23,602 nucleotides of DNA from Spirochaeta sp. (GTDB taxonomy: Bacteria; Spirochaetota; Spirochaetia; DSM-2461): positions 1 to 23,602 of the forward strand of contig DAOVYP010000002.1 of assembly GCA_030635565.1 (NCBI GenBank), read 5' to 3'. The notes under the pieces are model-generated. The model saw only the letters and a list, made by a program, of their open reading frames with translations. It had not been told where the DNA came from and did no database searches. A program made the position numbers and the translations under genes. Shown piece after piece: positions 9,701 through 16,215 of the stretch (within the stretch, counting starts at the first letter, position 1; the number at the start of each line of letters is the position of its first letter).

Positions 9701-9947
9701 TATATGAAGATTCTATAGTCTCCAGGTTCTCAAGACCTAAGAGATGTGGTTCCAGGTAATCGGCATAGTTATTCTGGAAATCAATAGCGGATATACCAGG
9801 GTGACTGATGACAACCCTGACCCGGGGTCTTTCAGTCTGGGGATACATCATGATGGGAAGCCGGGAAACGAGGACGATTCCAGCCGTCAGAAGTATCGCC
9901 GCCAGAACCAGAAAACCCGTCATCCGGGTGAAAAGAGCTCGAATCAT
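6783..9947 (-). CDS. RND-family efflux pump, inner-membrane transporter
   Basis: Proton-driven inner-membrane subunit of a tripartite efflux system (AcrB/MMPL superfamily, ACR_tran). The 1054-residue length is right for the family. The first membrane helix is at about 11-29, followed by the LPIMMYPQTERPRVRV porter entry. A block of helices begins near residue 333. The TM4 proton-relay motif reads GGLALAVGMIIDSTIVVMENI, with Asp401 present but the second acidic position of the usual DD pair replaced by Ser402. SPVIASVLTSVLVFFPISF and the C-terminal GGVVVNNAIILIDF repeat are also diagnostic. The ATG overlaps the stop of the adaptor gene (ATGA). The single Asp is common outside the AcrB subgroup, so drug specificity cannot be read from the sequence. 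No outer-membrane TolC-like factor is in the window. Confidence 0.93.
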   Translation of the reverse strand: MIRALFTRMTGFLVLAAILLTAGIVLVSRLPIMMYPQTERPRVRVVISHPGISAIDFQNNYADYLEPHLLGLENLETIESSYTSGQSVFNLTFDWNVDRDEAIDAVESLLYSLNGGFPEDLQDSYRIGSWQSENAGFLVIGVFSASSSPEQLYARLFRSVEPQLNKVVGVEDIGFYNVEELSVDIVLRQRSMLPYGVSITDVNAALIEGIVPIPLGSLNEDGKKFSVRFNREAQGLREIERLPVKQIGDRTITLGEIADISISYVLPNTLFLVDGAPVVQLTATPVEGGNVTQMTDEIMVVMELARDEGLIPEDSEFHLFLDPAKYIQRAISNVVRAALIGGALAVLIVFLILGEVKNTLIIAFSLPFTIVLSFILMYVFNVSLNLISLGGLALAVGMIIDSTIVVMENIHRLRIENGRTGSKSEWREIVSAATDQVRSPVIASVLTSVLVFFPISFTAPLTNAILGDQARTVIFSLLSSLFVALFLVPIVAYGLYRPGLNGKVLKKPDPNRLRGLSRISVPAMKGVTGAYRRSLGFIIRRKFLAVSIILSAFGILTVTVVFLLPGIPKEIISPPSSERVVVFFRNFVDYPDSESVMEIALPEIEERIDERLGTNVVQTYANIRGRFNIIFIDLVSAELTEWAVGELQEEFPSEGNNYFNVMPWDPAELPLPNTESLKISVYGPDEARKIALIEEIQDMVTEAGLYRRVYGRPSPALSEELVLSSRDKIFSGFPGLTESSLSSHVRLILGGTSPVGMSEGEFDVEVRAHYPDEDIDSRAELQNFLIPLGGEYVPLKHFFRFREESNVSEIYAVDGEPAYRLFGRIFGNVPDRVRLDYQRQIGELLDTELVLPEGYFWTFENPQEEMERSIDSLFVALGISIVLIYLLLSFQFNSLWIPLVILVSIPLGFIGVILSLKVFASTVSLNSMLGTILLGGVVVNNAIILIDFWLKSRDRYEDEYKALEETAAIRFQPIVITTLTTILGMLPIALGLGEGSNILQPLGIAVSGGLLISTVFTLYIVPSLLSLSVRNGTLMKSDTTESPISGSVIKITRE

Positions 9948-10846
9948 CCTCCGGCTCCGAACAGTTCCCCGACGGACATATCTTCCTTCTCTTTTCCGGT
10001 GGGATTGTTGAGATAGGATTCTCCCGGTTCAAGTCCTTCCAGTATAAGTACCTTCCTTCCCACCACCGGACCTGTGGCGACTTCCCGCGAATTGAGAGTC
10101 CGTTCTTCACTGATTATCCAGATACGATTTCGACCGTATCGGCGTATGACGGTATCGGGATCGACGAAGATACCGTGAACCTCCTCCACCGGGATTTCGA
10201 TGAATAGCGGCATCCCTACCCTTGCGCCGCCCCTGGACGGGAAAGTGAAGGTGAGAGTGAAGAGTCCTGTCTGATAATCCGGCTCTGCCGATACATGAGA
10301 CAGGGAGCCGTTATATGATTGACCATCGGGGCTCACACCTGTGACGATGATTCCCGTCCTGATTGAGAAAGCATCGAGATCGCTGGCGACAGCCTTCAGG
10401 GTCAACTCATCCATATTAAGCACAACTACAGCAGGAACACCCGGAGAGACTTCATCGAATTTATTGATGAGAAGCTCGGATACGACACCGCTCAGCCTGG
10501 ACTCTACTACTACGGGAAGGTAACGGTTACCCGGATCGTTCAGAGTGACACTGAACAGGGGCTGCCCTGTACTGACACGATCTCCCCGCTCGACGTAGAT
10601 TTCATTTACCAGGCCGCCCTGCACCGTTTTATGCACGATCCTTACCTTCGGTTCGAGGCGCCCGCCCACAGTGGTGAAGATACTCTGAATACTGTATTCC
10701 ACCAGTGAGACGGGCCCGCCGCTACGGTCGCCTGAAATGTTTGATCCGCCGGGTGGCCTTCCGCCTCCCCCTCCCGAGGAACCCTGCTGGGCCGTCAGCG
10801 CCATTGTGAACAGGAAAATCAATATAAATATTTGGAGCATTTTCAT
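9944..10846 (-). CDS. RND efflux periplasmic adaptor (membrane fusion protein, HlyD/AcrA type)
   Basis: Periplasmic adaptor linking the RND pump to an outer-membrane channel. An N-terminal signal peptide runs to about residue 19 (FTMALTA), followed by a Gly-rich linker at 22-45. The two lipoyl half-motifs (GGLVNEIYVERGDRVSTGQPLF and SRLSGVVSELLI in outline) are separated by only about 20 residues, so the usual alpha-helical hairpin is missing or very short. Beta-barrel and membrane-proximal segments follow (VGMPLFIEIPVEEV, RIWIISEERT, LEGLEPGE). At 300 aa it is shorter than AcrA (about 400). The start ATG at 10846 follows GAGG by 7 bases; a second Met two codons in is an alternative. The 3' end overlaps the pump gene by 4 bp. 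Confidence 0.85.
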   Translation of the reverse strand: MKMLQIFILIFLFTMALTAQQGSSGGGGGRPPGGSNISGDRSGGPVSLVEYSIQSIFTTVGGRLEPKVRIVHKTVQGGLVNEIYVERGDRVSTGQPLFSVTLNDPGNRYLPVVVESRLSGVVSELLINKFDEVSPGVPAVVVLNMDELTLKAVASDLDAFSIRTGIIVTGVSPDGQSYNGSLSHVSAEPDYQTGLFTLTFTFPSRGGARVGMPLFIEIPVEEVHGIFVDPDTVIRRYGRNRIWIISEERTLNSREVATGPVVGRKVLILEGLEPGESYLNNPTGKEKEDMSVGELFGAGG

Positions 10847-10884
10847 CGTTCAACCTCGTTTGCATGAAAAACAGATTGTTATTA

Positions 10885-10904
10885 TCCCATACTACTTGAT
10901 GGGA
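10885..10904. repeat. Inverted repeat upstream of the efflux operon (possible operator)
   Basis: TCCCAT and ATGGGA form 6-bp arms around an 8-base spacer, about 40 bp upstream of the adaptor start and overlapping a TAGTAT/GATAAT-rich promoter-like stretch. Efflux operons are often repressed by dimeric regulators at such sites, but no regulator gene adjoins it. Confidence 0.3.
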
Positions 10905-11036
10905 AATATATATGAGATTAAACATCTGTAATTTGCTAATATTTAGGAATTCTCTTAAAGTGCCGATGATAGCAGGTGAAGTCGAATCCAGACATTATCC
11001 GGGCGGCTTTGATAAAGTGATCGACCCGACTGATTG

Positions 11037-11067
11037 AAAGTGGCCATCTCCGGGAGACAGCCACTTT
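11037..11067 (-). terminator. Hairpin after the Gfo/Idh/MocA gene, possible terminator
   Basis: AAAGTGGC (11037-11044) pairs with GCCACTTT (11060-11067), and inside it TCTC pairs with GAGA around a CGG loop. It lies 12 bp past the stop of the dehydrogenase gene at the end of the tct operon. There is no U-tract on the minus strand after the stem, so it may be a weak or Rho-assisted terminator or an mRNA 3'-end stabiliser. Confidence 0.45.
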
Positions 11068-11078
11068 ATCTGATATGA

Positions 11079-12125
11079 CTATTGAGGTTTTGTTCTTAAT
11101 CCTGACTCTGCGCTTCGATAGATGGCCGTAATTACTGAAACTGATTTTCTCGCATCCGGACCGTTTACCAGTGGATCACGGTCTTCAGCCAGGGCTTCGA
11201 TAAAGTCGGTGAGCTGTCTTCGGTGTCCTTCAAAACTGATGGCCGCCGGATCGCCGGCCCCGCCGGTTCCGGTTTCTCCGGTTTTTATACTCTCGAGTAT
11301 CCCTTCGTCCACGGGACGGGTTTCTTTGAAATCCCATCGGGTTACCCTGTCATCCTCCAGAATCGCACTGCCTGCAGTTCCACTGATTTCAATCCTTTTC
11401 GCCCACCCCGGCCAGGATGCGGTGGTGCCGGTGATCGTACCGACAGCACCCGATGTATGAAGAACGGAAGCCGCGGCGGTATCCTCGACTTCCAGATCCT
11501 TATGACCCAGTGTCGCGGTATAAGCACTTACCTCGGTGATGCCGCCGGAAAACCACTGCAGCAGATCCACGGCATGAATTGACTGATTCATGAGCGCCCC
11601 GCCGCCATCTATCGCCCAGGTGCCCCGCCATCCGGCCTGAGCGTAATACTCATCACTGCGATGCCACTTGACGGCGGCATCCAGGACGGTGAGACGTCCG
11701 AAACGGCCGGCATCAATTGCGCCTTTAATACGGAGGGCGCCTTCGGAAAACCGGCTCGGAAAAATGCCTGCCAGACGGACATTGTTGTCCCGGGCCGCGG
11801 CGATGATCCGGTCGCAGCGTTCAGGGGTGATTTCCAGAGGCTTTTCGACTACAAGATGTTTACCGGCGGCTGCGGCAGCCAGGGCCGGTTCCAGATGCAG
11901 ACCCGATGGTGTGCAGATAATAACGGTATCCACAGAACTGTCCGCCAGGAGGTCATTAAGAGAATTCTTGTATGAACAACCATACTCCGCGGCAAATGCC
12001 GTTGAACGTTCGGGAGATAAATCATAACAAGTAACGAGCCGTGCTCCGGGAATTTCCGCCAGCGCTTTGGCGTGAAACGAGGCGATCATTCCGACACCGA
12101 TGATTCCGAACCCGGTAGAATCCAT
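11079..12125 (-). CDS. Gfo/Idh/MocA family NAD(P)-dependent oxidoreductase
   Basis: Cytoplasmic dehydrogenase acting on a sugar, inositol or sugar acid. The N-terminal Rossmann fold has GIIGVGMIASFHAKAL, and the EKP motif (VVEKPLE) sits at about residues 94-96; its lysine is the usual catalytic residue. GGGALMNQSIHAVDLLQW supplies the conserved His (about 184). Length of 348 aa is typical. I place the start at ATG 12125, which has GGGAG 10 bases upstream inside the end of tctA; an in-frame TTG at 12134 has that ribosome site almost touching it. The gene begins 5 bp beyond the tctA stop, so it is the last gene of the tctCBA operon and probably oxidises the imported substrate or its isomer. Exact substrate unknown. 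Confidence 0.9.
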   Translation of the reverse strand: MDSTGFGIIGVGMIASFHAKALAEIPGARLVTCYDLSPERSTAFAAEYGCSYKNSLNDLLADSSVDTVIICTPSGLHLEPALAAAAAGKHLVVEKPLEITPERCDRIIAAARDNNVRLAGIFPSRFSEGALRIKGAIDAGRFGRLTVLDAAVKWHRSDEYYAQAGWRGTWAIDGGGALMNQSIHAVDLLQWFSGGITEVSAYTATLGHKDLEVEDTAAASVLHTSGAVGTITGTTASWPGWAKRIEISGTAGSAILEDDRVTRWDFKETRPVDEGILESIKTGETGTGGAGDPAAISFEGHRRQLTDFIEALAEDRDPLVNGPDARKSVSVITAIYRSAESGLRTKPQ

Positions 12126-12130
12126 GATAC

Positions 12131-13663
12131 TCAAGCTCCCTTATTCCGCTTGAACGGTGAGAGGATGGCATTCTTGAGCAGACCCATCAGATCATTGAAC
12201 CACTTCATCTTGCTGAGGATAACCAGGAGGGTGACGAAAAAGAGCACCAGGCCGATGGGCTGATTGAAGAAGGGTGCCAGTCCGCCGTCGGAGAGGATGA
12301 GGGCTCGTCTGAGATTCTTGTCCAGGATATCACCCAGGATAATACCCAGGATAAGGGGAGCCATGGGATAATCCATCTCCCTGAGGAAGTACCCGATGAG
12401 GCCGAATGCTATCATTACGCCGATATCAAAGACCCGGCCCTGAATTGCAAAAGCTCCGACAACACAGAGGGCGAATATAATAGGCATGAGTTTCTGTCGG
12501 GGTACTACCAGCACCTTCACCAACCACCGTACCATGGAAAGACCTAATATCAACATGGCTGCGGAAGCCAGAAGCACCATCACAACCACCTCATACACGA
12601 AGGATGGGAATTCGATCATGATGAGAGGTCCCGGCCTGACGCCGTGAATGAACATGGCCGCAAGGAGCACCGCTGCCGGTGCGGATCCGGGGATAGCCAG
12701 AGAGAGTACGGGAATCATGGCACCGGCGACACATGCGTTATTTCCCGCTTCCGCGGCGATAAGCCCCTCGATTGAACCTTTACCGAATTTTTCAGGAGTC
12801 TTACTCGACCGTTTAGCCATGTCGTATGACACCCAGGCGGCGATATCTTCACCCACCCCGGGAATGGCTCCGATGAAGGTACCGACTATTCCTGAACGTA
12901 TAATGGTCCACTTATGTACCCAGATCTCAACGAATTTCGGCACCACCCGTTCTATCTTGGTTTTCACCACCTCATAGGCCGACAGCTTCATTACCGAGAT
13001 TATCTCGGCGAAGCCGAAGGCTCCCACCATGGCGGGAAGCAGAGCGATTCCGCCGGAAAGCTCGGATCCCGGCCTTGCGAAGCGGATATGGGCATGAATA
13101 CCCTCCATTCCGATCATGGCCACGAACAGCCCCAGGAAACCGGCAATCCAGCCTTTCAGCGGATCCTTTGGTGCCGTGAGGTTCCCGCAGATGACGATAC
13201 CGAATATGGAAAGCCAGAAGAATTCAAAGGATTTGAACTCCAGGGCGAATTTACCGATCAGCGGCGTAAACAAGGCAAGGATTATCATCCCGATGAAGGT
13301 ACCGATGAAAGAACCGGTGGTGGCGATGCCGATGGCCCGCCCGGCACGGCCCTGCTTGGCCAGGGGATAGCCATCCACCGCGGTGGCCGCGTTGGCCGGA
13401 GTTCCGGGGATATTGAGTAAAATGGCACTTCGGCTCCCGCCGTAAATGGCTCCCACGTACATGCACACCAGGATGAGAACCGCTTCCGACGCAGGCATCC
13501 GAAACGTGAGAGTGGTCATCAAGGCGACGCCCATGGTAGCCGTCAGGCCGGGAAGCATCCCCACGATGATACCGAGTTGAGTGGCCCAGAGCACATTAAA
13601 CAGAATACCCAGACTCATGAAGCCGATGAATGATTGTCCGAAGAGTTGCAGTCCTTCCAGCAT
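12131..13663 (-). CDS. tctA: Tripartite tricarboxylate transporter, large membrane subunit TctA
   Basis: Large inner-membrane subunit of a TTT transporter, which imports carboxylates or related small solutes by an ion gradient with a periplasmic receptor. The diagnostic stretch YGGSRSAILLNIPGTPANAATAVDG is present, as are LGIIVGMLPGLTATMG near the N-terminus and a second GAIPGVGEDIAAW repeat near residue 260. Around 11-12 hydrophobic segments span the 510 residues, the usual length. The ATG at 13663 follows a strong AGGAGGG ribosome site by 7 bases, and this site overlaps the tctB stop codon. Confidence 0.95.
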   Translation of the reverse strand: MLEGLQLFGQSFIGFMSLGILFNVLWATQLGIIVGMLPGLTATMGVALMTTLTFRMPASEAVLILVCMYVGAIYGGSRSAILLNIPGTPANAATAVDGYPLAKQGRAGRAIGIATTGSFIGTFIGMIILALFTPLIGKFALEFKSFEFFWLSIFGIVICGNLTAPKDPLKGWIAGFLGLFVAMIGMEGIHAHIRFARPGSELSGGIALLPAMVGAFGFAEIISVMKLSAYEVVKTKIERVVPKFVEIWVHKWTIIRSGIVGTFIGAIPGVGEDIAAWVSYDMAKRSSKTPEKFGKGSIEGLIAAEAGNNACVAGAMIPVLSLAIPGSAPAAVLLAAMFIHGVRPGPLIMIEFPSFVYEVVVMVLLASAAMLILGLSMVRWLVKVLVVPRQKLMPIIFALCVVGAFAIQGRVFDIGVMIAFGLIGYFLREMDYPMAPLILGIILGDILDKNLRRALILSDGGLAPFFNQPIGLVLFFVTLLVILSKMKWFNDLMGLLKNAILSPFKRNKGA

Positions 13664-13675
13664 GGATGAGCCCTC

Positions 13676-14191
13676 CTAAGGCAGGTTGACGAGAAACAGA
13701 TAGCGGAATAACACCCAAATGGAGACTCCGCTTAAAACCGACACCAGGGTGGCCCCCAGAAACATGCGTTTCTGTTCTCTCAGCGGAATCCCCCGCCGGT
13801 ATTCGAAAACCAGAATGAACGCGAAGATGAACAGGACTGTTCCCACCGCATAGGGCACCAGCCCGATAAGCACAAGCGCATAAAACACGCACAACCCGAT
13901 GGTCAGCAGGAACCGGCTGGTTGAGTCGTCCCGAATCCATTCTTTCATGGTACGACCGGTGATATTCAGTTTATAGCCTTTACGAATTATGGAACGAATC
14001 AGTAGAACGAATCCCAGTACAGCAATAATGGCACCAAGGAAACCCGGAACGACACCGGGAACCGAATATGGATTGACGTCCATCTCCTCAAAGCGCGGCA
14101 TGCCGATCGAGACGAAAAGAACGGTAATTCCGAAGACGATAAGCAGGATTGACATCAGGAAATCGGCTTGGGGCATGTTGGATTCTTTCAT
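13676..14191 (-). CDS. tctB: Tripartite tricarboxylate transporter, small membrane subunit TctB
   Basis: Small inner-membrane subunit of the TTT transporter. It has four hydrophobic segments (about residues 10-30, 43-63, 85-120 and 140-165), the layout expected of TctB, and lies in the standard order between the tctC receptor and tctA. I choose ATG 14191 (171 aa), which has GAGG five bases upstream; a longer frame from GTG 14233 would begin inside a strong hairpin and adds a hydrophilic stretch not typical of the family. The chosen ribosome site lies in the stem of a small hairpin, so translation may be damped. The TAG stop overlaps the tctA ribosome site. Sequence conservation in TctB is low, so the call rests on topology and position. 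Confidence 0.85.
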   Translation of the reverse strand: MKESNMPQADFLMSILLIVFGITVLFVSIGMPRFEEMDVNPYSVPGVVPGFLGAIIAVLGFVLLIRSIIRKGYKLNITGRTMKEWIRDDSTSRFLLTIGLCVFYALVLIGLVPYAVGTVLFIFAFILVFEYRRGIPLREQKRMFLGATLVSVLSGVSIWVLFRYLFLVNLP

Positions 14192-14196
14192 CGTAT

Positions 14197-14212
14197 CCTC
14201 TTCAAAGAGAGG
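14197..14212 (-). promoter_or_regulatory. Small hairpin covering the tctB ribosome binding site
   Basis: CCTCT and AGAGG form a 5-bp stem with a 6-base loop on the minus-strand transcript. The AGAGG arm nearest the tctB start contains the Shine-Dalgarno GAGG, five bases before the ATG, so folding would hide it. Confidence 0.4.
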
Positions 14213-14239
14213 CGGTGCGTCCATGCAGGACACGCCGCC
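14211..14239 (-). promoter_or_regulatory. Strong intercistronic hairpin between tctC and tctB
   Basis: The two 12-base arms at 14211-14222 (GGCGGTGCGTCC on the plus strand) and 14228-14239 pair with one mismatch and one wobble around a 5-base loop. It sits in the 84-bp tctC-tctB gap. Hairpins here commonly protect the receptor mRNA or partly terminate transcription so that receptor exceeds membrane subunits. No U-tract follows, which favours stabilisation over termination. Confidence 0.5.
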
Positions 14240-14275
14240 TCAGGTTTTAGCAATTATAGCAAATAGTAATGCCGG

Positions 14276-15298
14276 TTACGGCTTTGGAATACCGACAGTG
14301 TCCGGAGACATGACGGCAGTACCGCCGTCATAGTAGTTCCACGCGACCAACTGAAGGAAAGGCATGGCCTTTTTCTTGGCCTCTTCGCCCCTTGAAGGAC
14401 TGAAGACGGCACCGCGTTCGGCTGCGTAATCCGCCAGCATCTGAGAATCCCTGATAGTGGTGTCCCAGATTTCTCCGAAGGTTTCGAGCACTTCAGCAGG
14501 AACGTCGGCAGGTACCCAGATACCGAAATAGTTGGGAGCTGCCTGGAATTCAGGAATCCAGTCGGTGATGGCGGGAATCTCACCGTAACCTTTGAGCTGC
14601 AGTGGTTTGTCATCCAGAACAGCCAGTGCCCGGAGTTTGCCGCCCTTGAGCATGTCGGCTTCTTCCACCGCCAGCTGGGAGGTGACTTCGGCTTCACCGG
14701 CAACGGTTGCGATAACAGCCGGATTTCCGCCGTCGTAGGTGACATGCTTGTATTTTATTCCCGTGTATTTGGCAATAGCCTCCATGGCTGCGTGTCCGGC
14801 CGAGAGCTGTCCGGCGGTGGCTACAGGGACCTGACCCGGATTGGCTTTAAAGGCCTCGAGCAGATCGTCGAAGTCCTGGTAGGGAGTATCCACATTGACG
14901 GCGATGACAGACACGTTTGCGACGTTCAGGAACAGTTCCCAGTCATCCCAGGTGGTATCCAGCAGGCCCTTCACCTTGTAAGCACCAAGATCCGCAGCGG
15001 CTCCGGCAGCCCAGGTATAACCGTCATGGGGAGCATCAAAGGCGCCCTTGGTACCCACAGAGCCGGAAGCTCCGGGCTGATTGACGATGACGACTTTCTG
15101 ACCCAGAGGACCTTCAAGTTCACCGGCGACAACACGGGTTACCTGGTCGGTGGATCCGCCGGCGCCCCAGGGAACGATGATAGTGATGGGCTTGGTCGGC
15201 TTCCACATGCCGGAATCACCCGAATCCGGGGCTGCTTCCGCCCAGGAGGCCATCGATAACGCGATCAGCAATACGATTAGAACTGACAACCTTTTCAT
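14276..15298 (-). CDS. tctC: Tripartite tricarboxylate transporter, periplasmic substrate-binding receptor TctC
   Basis: High-affinity periplasmic receptor (Bug/TctC family) of the TTT transporter. A signal peptide ends at about residue 22 (SWAEA). The mature start WKPTKPITIIVPWGAGGSTDQ contains the conserved ligand-loop motif (residues 43-51), and NQPGASGSVG near residue 78 is the second family signature. The length of 340 aa is normal. The ATG at 15298 follows AAGGAG by 6 bases. It is the first gene of tctC-tctB-tctA-dehydrogenase and is read divergently from two sugar isomerase genes. Bug receptors bind varied carboxylates; the neighbours suggest a sugar acid or similar polyhydroxy compound here, which is inference. 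Confidence 0.93.
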   Translation of the reverse strand: MKRLSVLIVLLIALSMASWAEAAPDSGDSGMWKPTKPITIIVPWGAGGSTDQVTRVVAGELEGPLGQKVVIVNQPGASGSVGTKGAFDAPHDGYTWAAGAAADLGAYKVKGLLDTTWDDWELFLNVANVSVIAVNVDTPYQDFDDLLEAFKANPGQVPVATAGQLSAGHAAMEAIAKYTGIKYKHVTYDGGNPAVIATVAGEAEVTSQLAVEEADMLKGGKLRALAVLDDKPLQLKGYGEIPAITDWIPEFQAAPNYFGIWVPADVPAEVLETFGEIWDTTIRDSQMLADYAAERGAVFSPSRGEEAKKKAMPFLQLVAWNYYDGGTAVMSPDTVGIPKP

Positions 15299-15323
15299 AC
15301 ACTTCTCCTTAATTAGCTTGATG

Positions 15324-15353
15324 TTGTCATTTTAGAATGACTCCCGTTACACT
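15324..15353 (+). promoter_or_regulatory. Sigma-70 type promoter of the isomerase genes
   Basis: TTGTCA (15324-15329) and TACACT (15348-15353) are separated by 18 bases on the plus strand, predicting a start near 15360 and a leader of about 30 bases with GGAGG at 15380-15384. It overlaps the tct promoter back to back. Confidence 0.5.
15326..15341. promoter_or_regulatory. Palindromic operator candidate shared by the divergent promoters
   Basis: GTCATT and AATGAC are perfect 6-bp arms around TTAG. The site covers the -10 of the tct promoter and overlaps the -35 of the isomerase promoter, the position expected of a repressor that shuts both operons. The regulator is not identifiable in the window. 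Confidence 0.45.
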
Positions 15354-15357
15354 GCAA
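15329..15357 (-). promoter_or_regulatory. Sigma-70 type promoter of the tct operon
   Basis: On the minus strand TTGCAG (15357-15352) is followed after exactly 17 bases by TAAAAT (15334-15329). Predicted start near 15322, about 24 bases before the tctC ATG. The -10 is embedded in the palindrome at 15326-15341. Confidence 0.6.
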
Positions 15358-15390
15358 CTGTTTTGTTGGTTTTCTGTTCGGAGGCAATAA

Positions 15391-16215
15391 ATGAAACGTG
15401 GAATATGCAACGAACTCTTCGGCGGGATTGATGGGATGGATTTTTCAGCATCCCTGAATATCATTCGGGAGACCGGGTTTCACGGGGTGGAAATCGCCCC
15501 GCATACATTGTTCGGTGACTTCAGCGGGAATATCAGGCAGACACTCACCGAAATTCGTCAAAAACTCGATGGTGAAGGTGTCGGATTCGCCGGTTTTCAC
15601 TGGCTTCTGGTGGGCCCGGAAGAATTGCACGTCTGTTCTGCCGATGCCGCAGTCAGGCGAAAATCCTGGGATCATATCAAACGTCTTGCTGATCTCGGAG
15701 GAGAGCTCGGCGGGGGTCCGATGACTTTCGGTTCCCCGGCACAGCGTTCATCCAAAGGAATTTCCACGGAAGAAGCCGTGGTGATTTTTACAGACGGTCT
15801 GTCTTCTGTCGCCGGCCATATAGAGGGAACCGGGTGCAGACTCCTCGTCGAGGCCCTGCCGTCGGAATTCACCGATGTGGTGAATACCCTGGAAGAAACC
15901 AGGGCTGTTATTGATAGCGTCGGGAAACCGGGTATTGGAGGCATGTTTGATTTTCACAACACCGATGATGAGATTGCACCCTGGGATGTACTGATCAGGG
16001 AACATGGAGATTATATCGCCCATGTCCATCTGAACGATGCCGGGGGTATCGCCCCGACAGCCATGACGGAGGAATACCGGAAGGCCTTCACGGTTCTGGG
16101 AGACATCGGCTACGACAAATGGCTGTCTCTGGAGATTTTCACAGAACCGGCCGATCCCGCAGCGATATTGAAACAGGTTGCGGGATTCCTTGAGGAACTG
16201 GAGGAGTTGGAATGA
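15391..16215 (+). CDS. Sugar phosphate isomerase/epimerase (xylose isomerase-like TIM barrel)
   Basis: Cytoplasmic TIM-barrel enzyme of the AP-endonuclease-2/xylose isomerase-like family, which interconverts keto and aldo sugars or epimerises them with a divalent metal. The four expected metal ligands can be placed: Glu154 (LLVEALP), Asp187 (MFDFHN), His213 (AHVHLND) and Glu248 (LSLEIF). Length is 274 aa, normal. The ATG at 15391 has GGAGG six bases upstream. Its stop overlaps the next gene by ATGA, so two related isomerases are made together. The divergent TTT transporter and dehydrogenase suggest it acts on the imported compound. Substrate cannot be read from sequence; hydroxypyruvate isomerase, inosose dehydratase or tagatose-epimerase type activities are all in this family. 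Confidence 0.88.
   Translation: MKRGICNELFGGIDGMDFSASLNIIRETGFHGVEIAPHTLFGDFSGNIRQTLTEIRQKLDGEGVGFAGFHWLLVGPEELHVCSADAAVRRKSWDHIKRLADLGGELGGGPMTFGSPAQRSSKGISTEEAVVIFTDGLSSVAGHIEGTGCRLLVEALPSEFTDVVNTLEETRAVIDSVGKPGIGGMFDFHNTDDEIAPWDVLIREHGDYIAHVHLNDAGGIAPTAMTEEYRKAFTVLGDIGYDKWLSLEIFTEPADPAAILKQVAGFLEELEELE

Larger units (their letters stand above)
10847..11078. other. 232-bp intergenic stretch upstream of the adaptor gene
   Basis: No gene is seen here. The part nearest the adaptor gene (10861-10960) is AT-rich and should carry its promoter on the minus strand. A GATAAT hexamer is present but without a good -35, so no promoter is called. The stretch also holds an inverted repeat at 10885-10904 and a hairpin at 11037-11067, listed separately. 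Confidence 0.6.

Noticed and set aside
15299..15390. Riboswitch or long structured leader before tctC or the isomerases
   Set aside because: The divergent gap is only 92 bp and both predicted leaders are 24-30 bases, too short for a known riboswitch.
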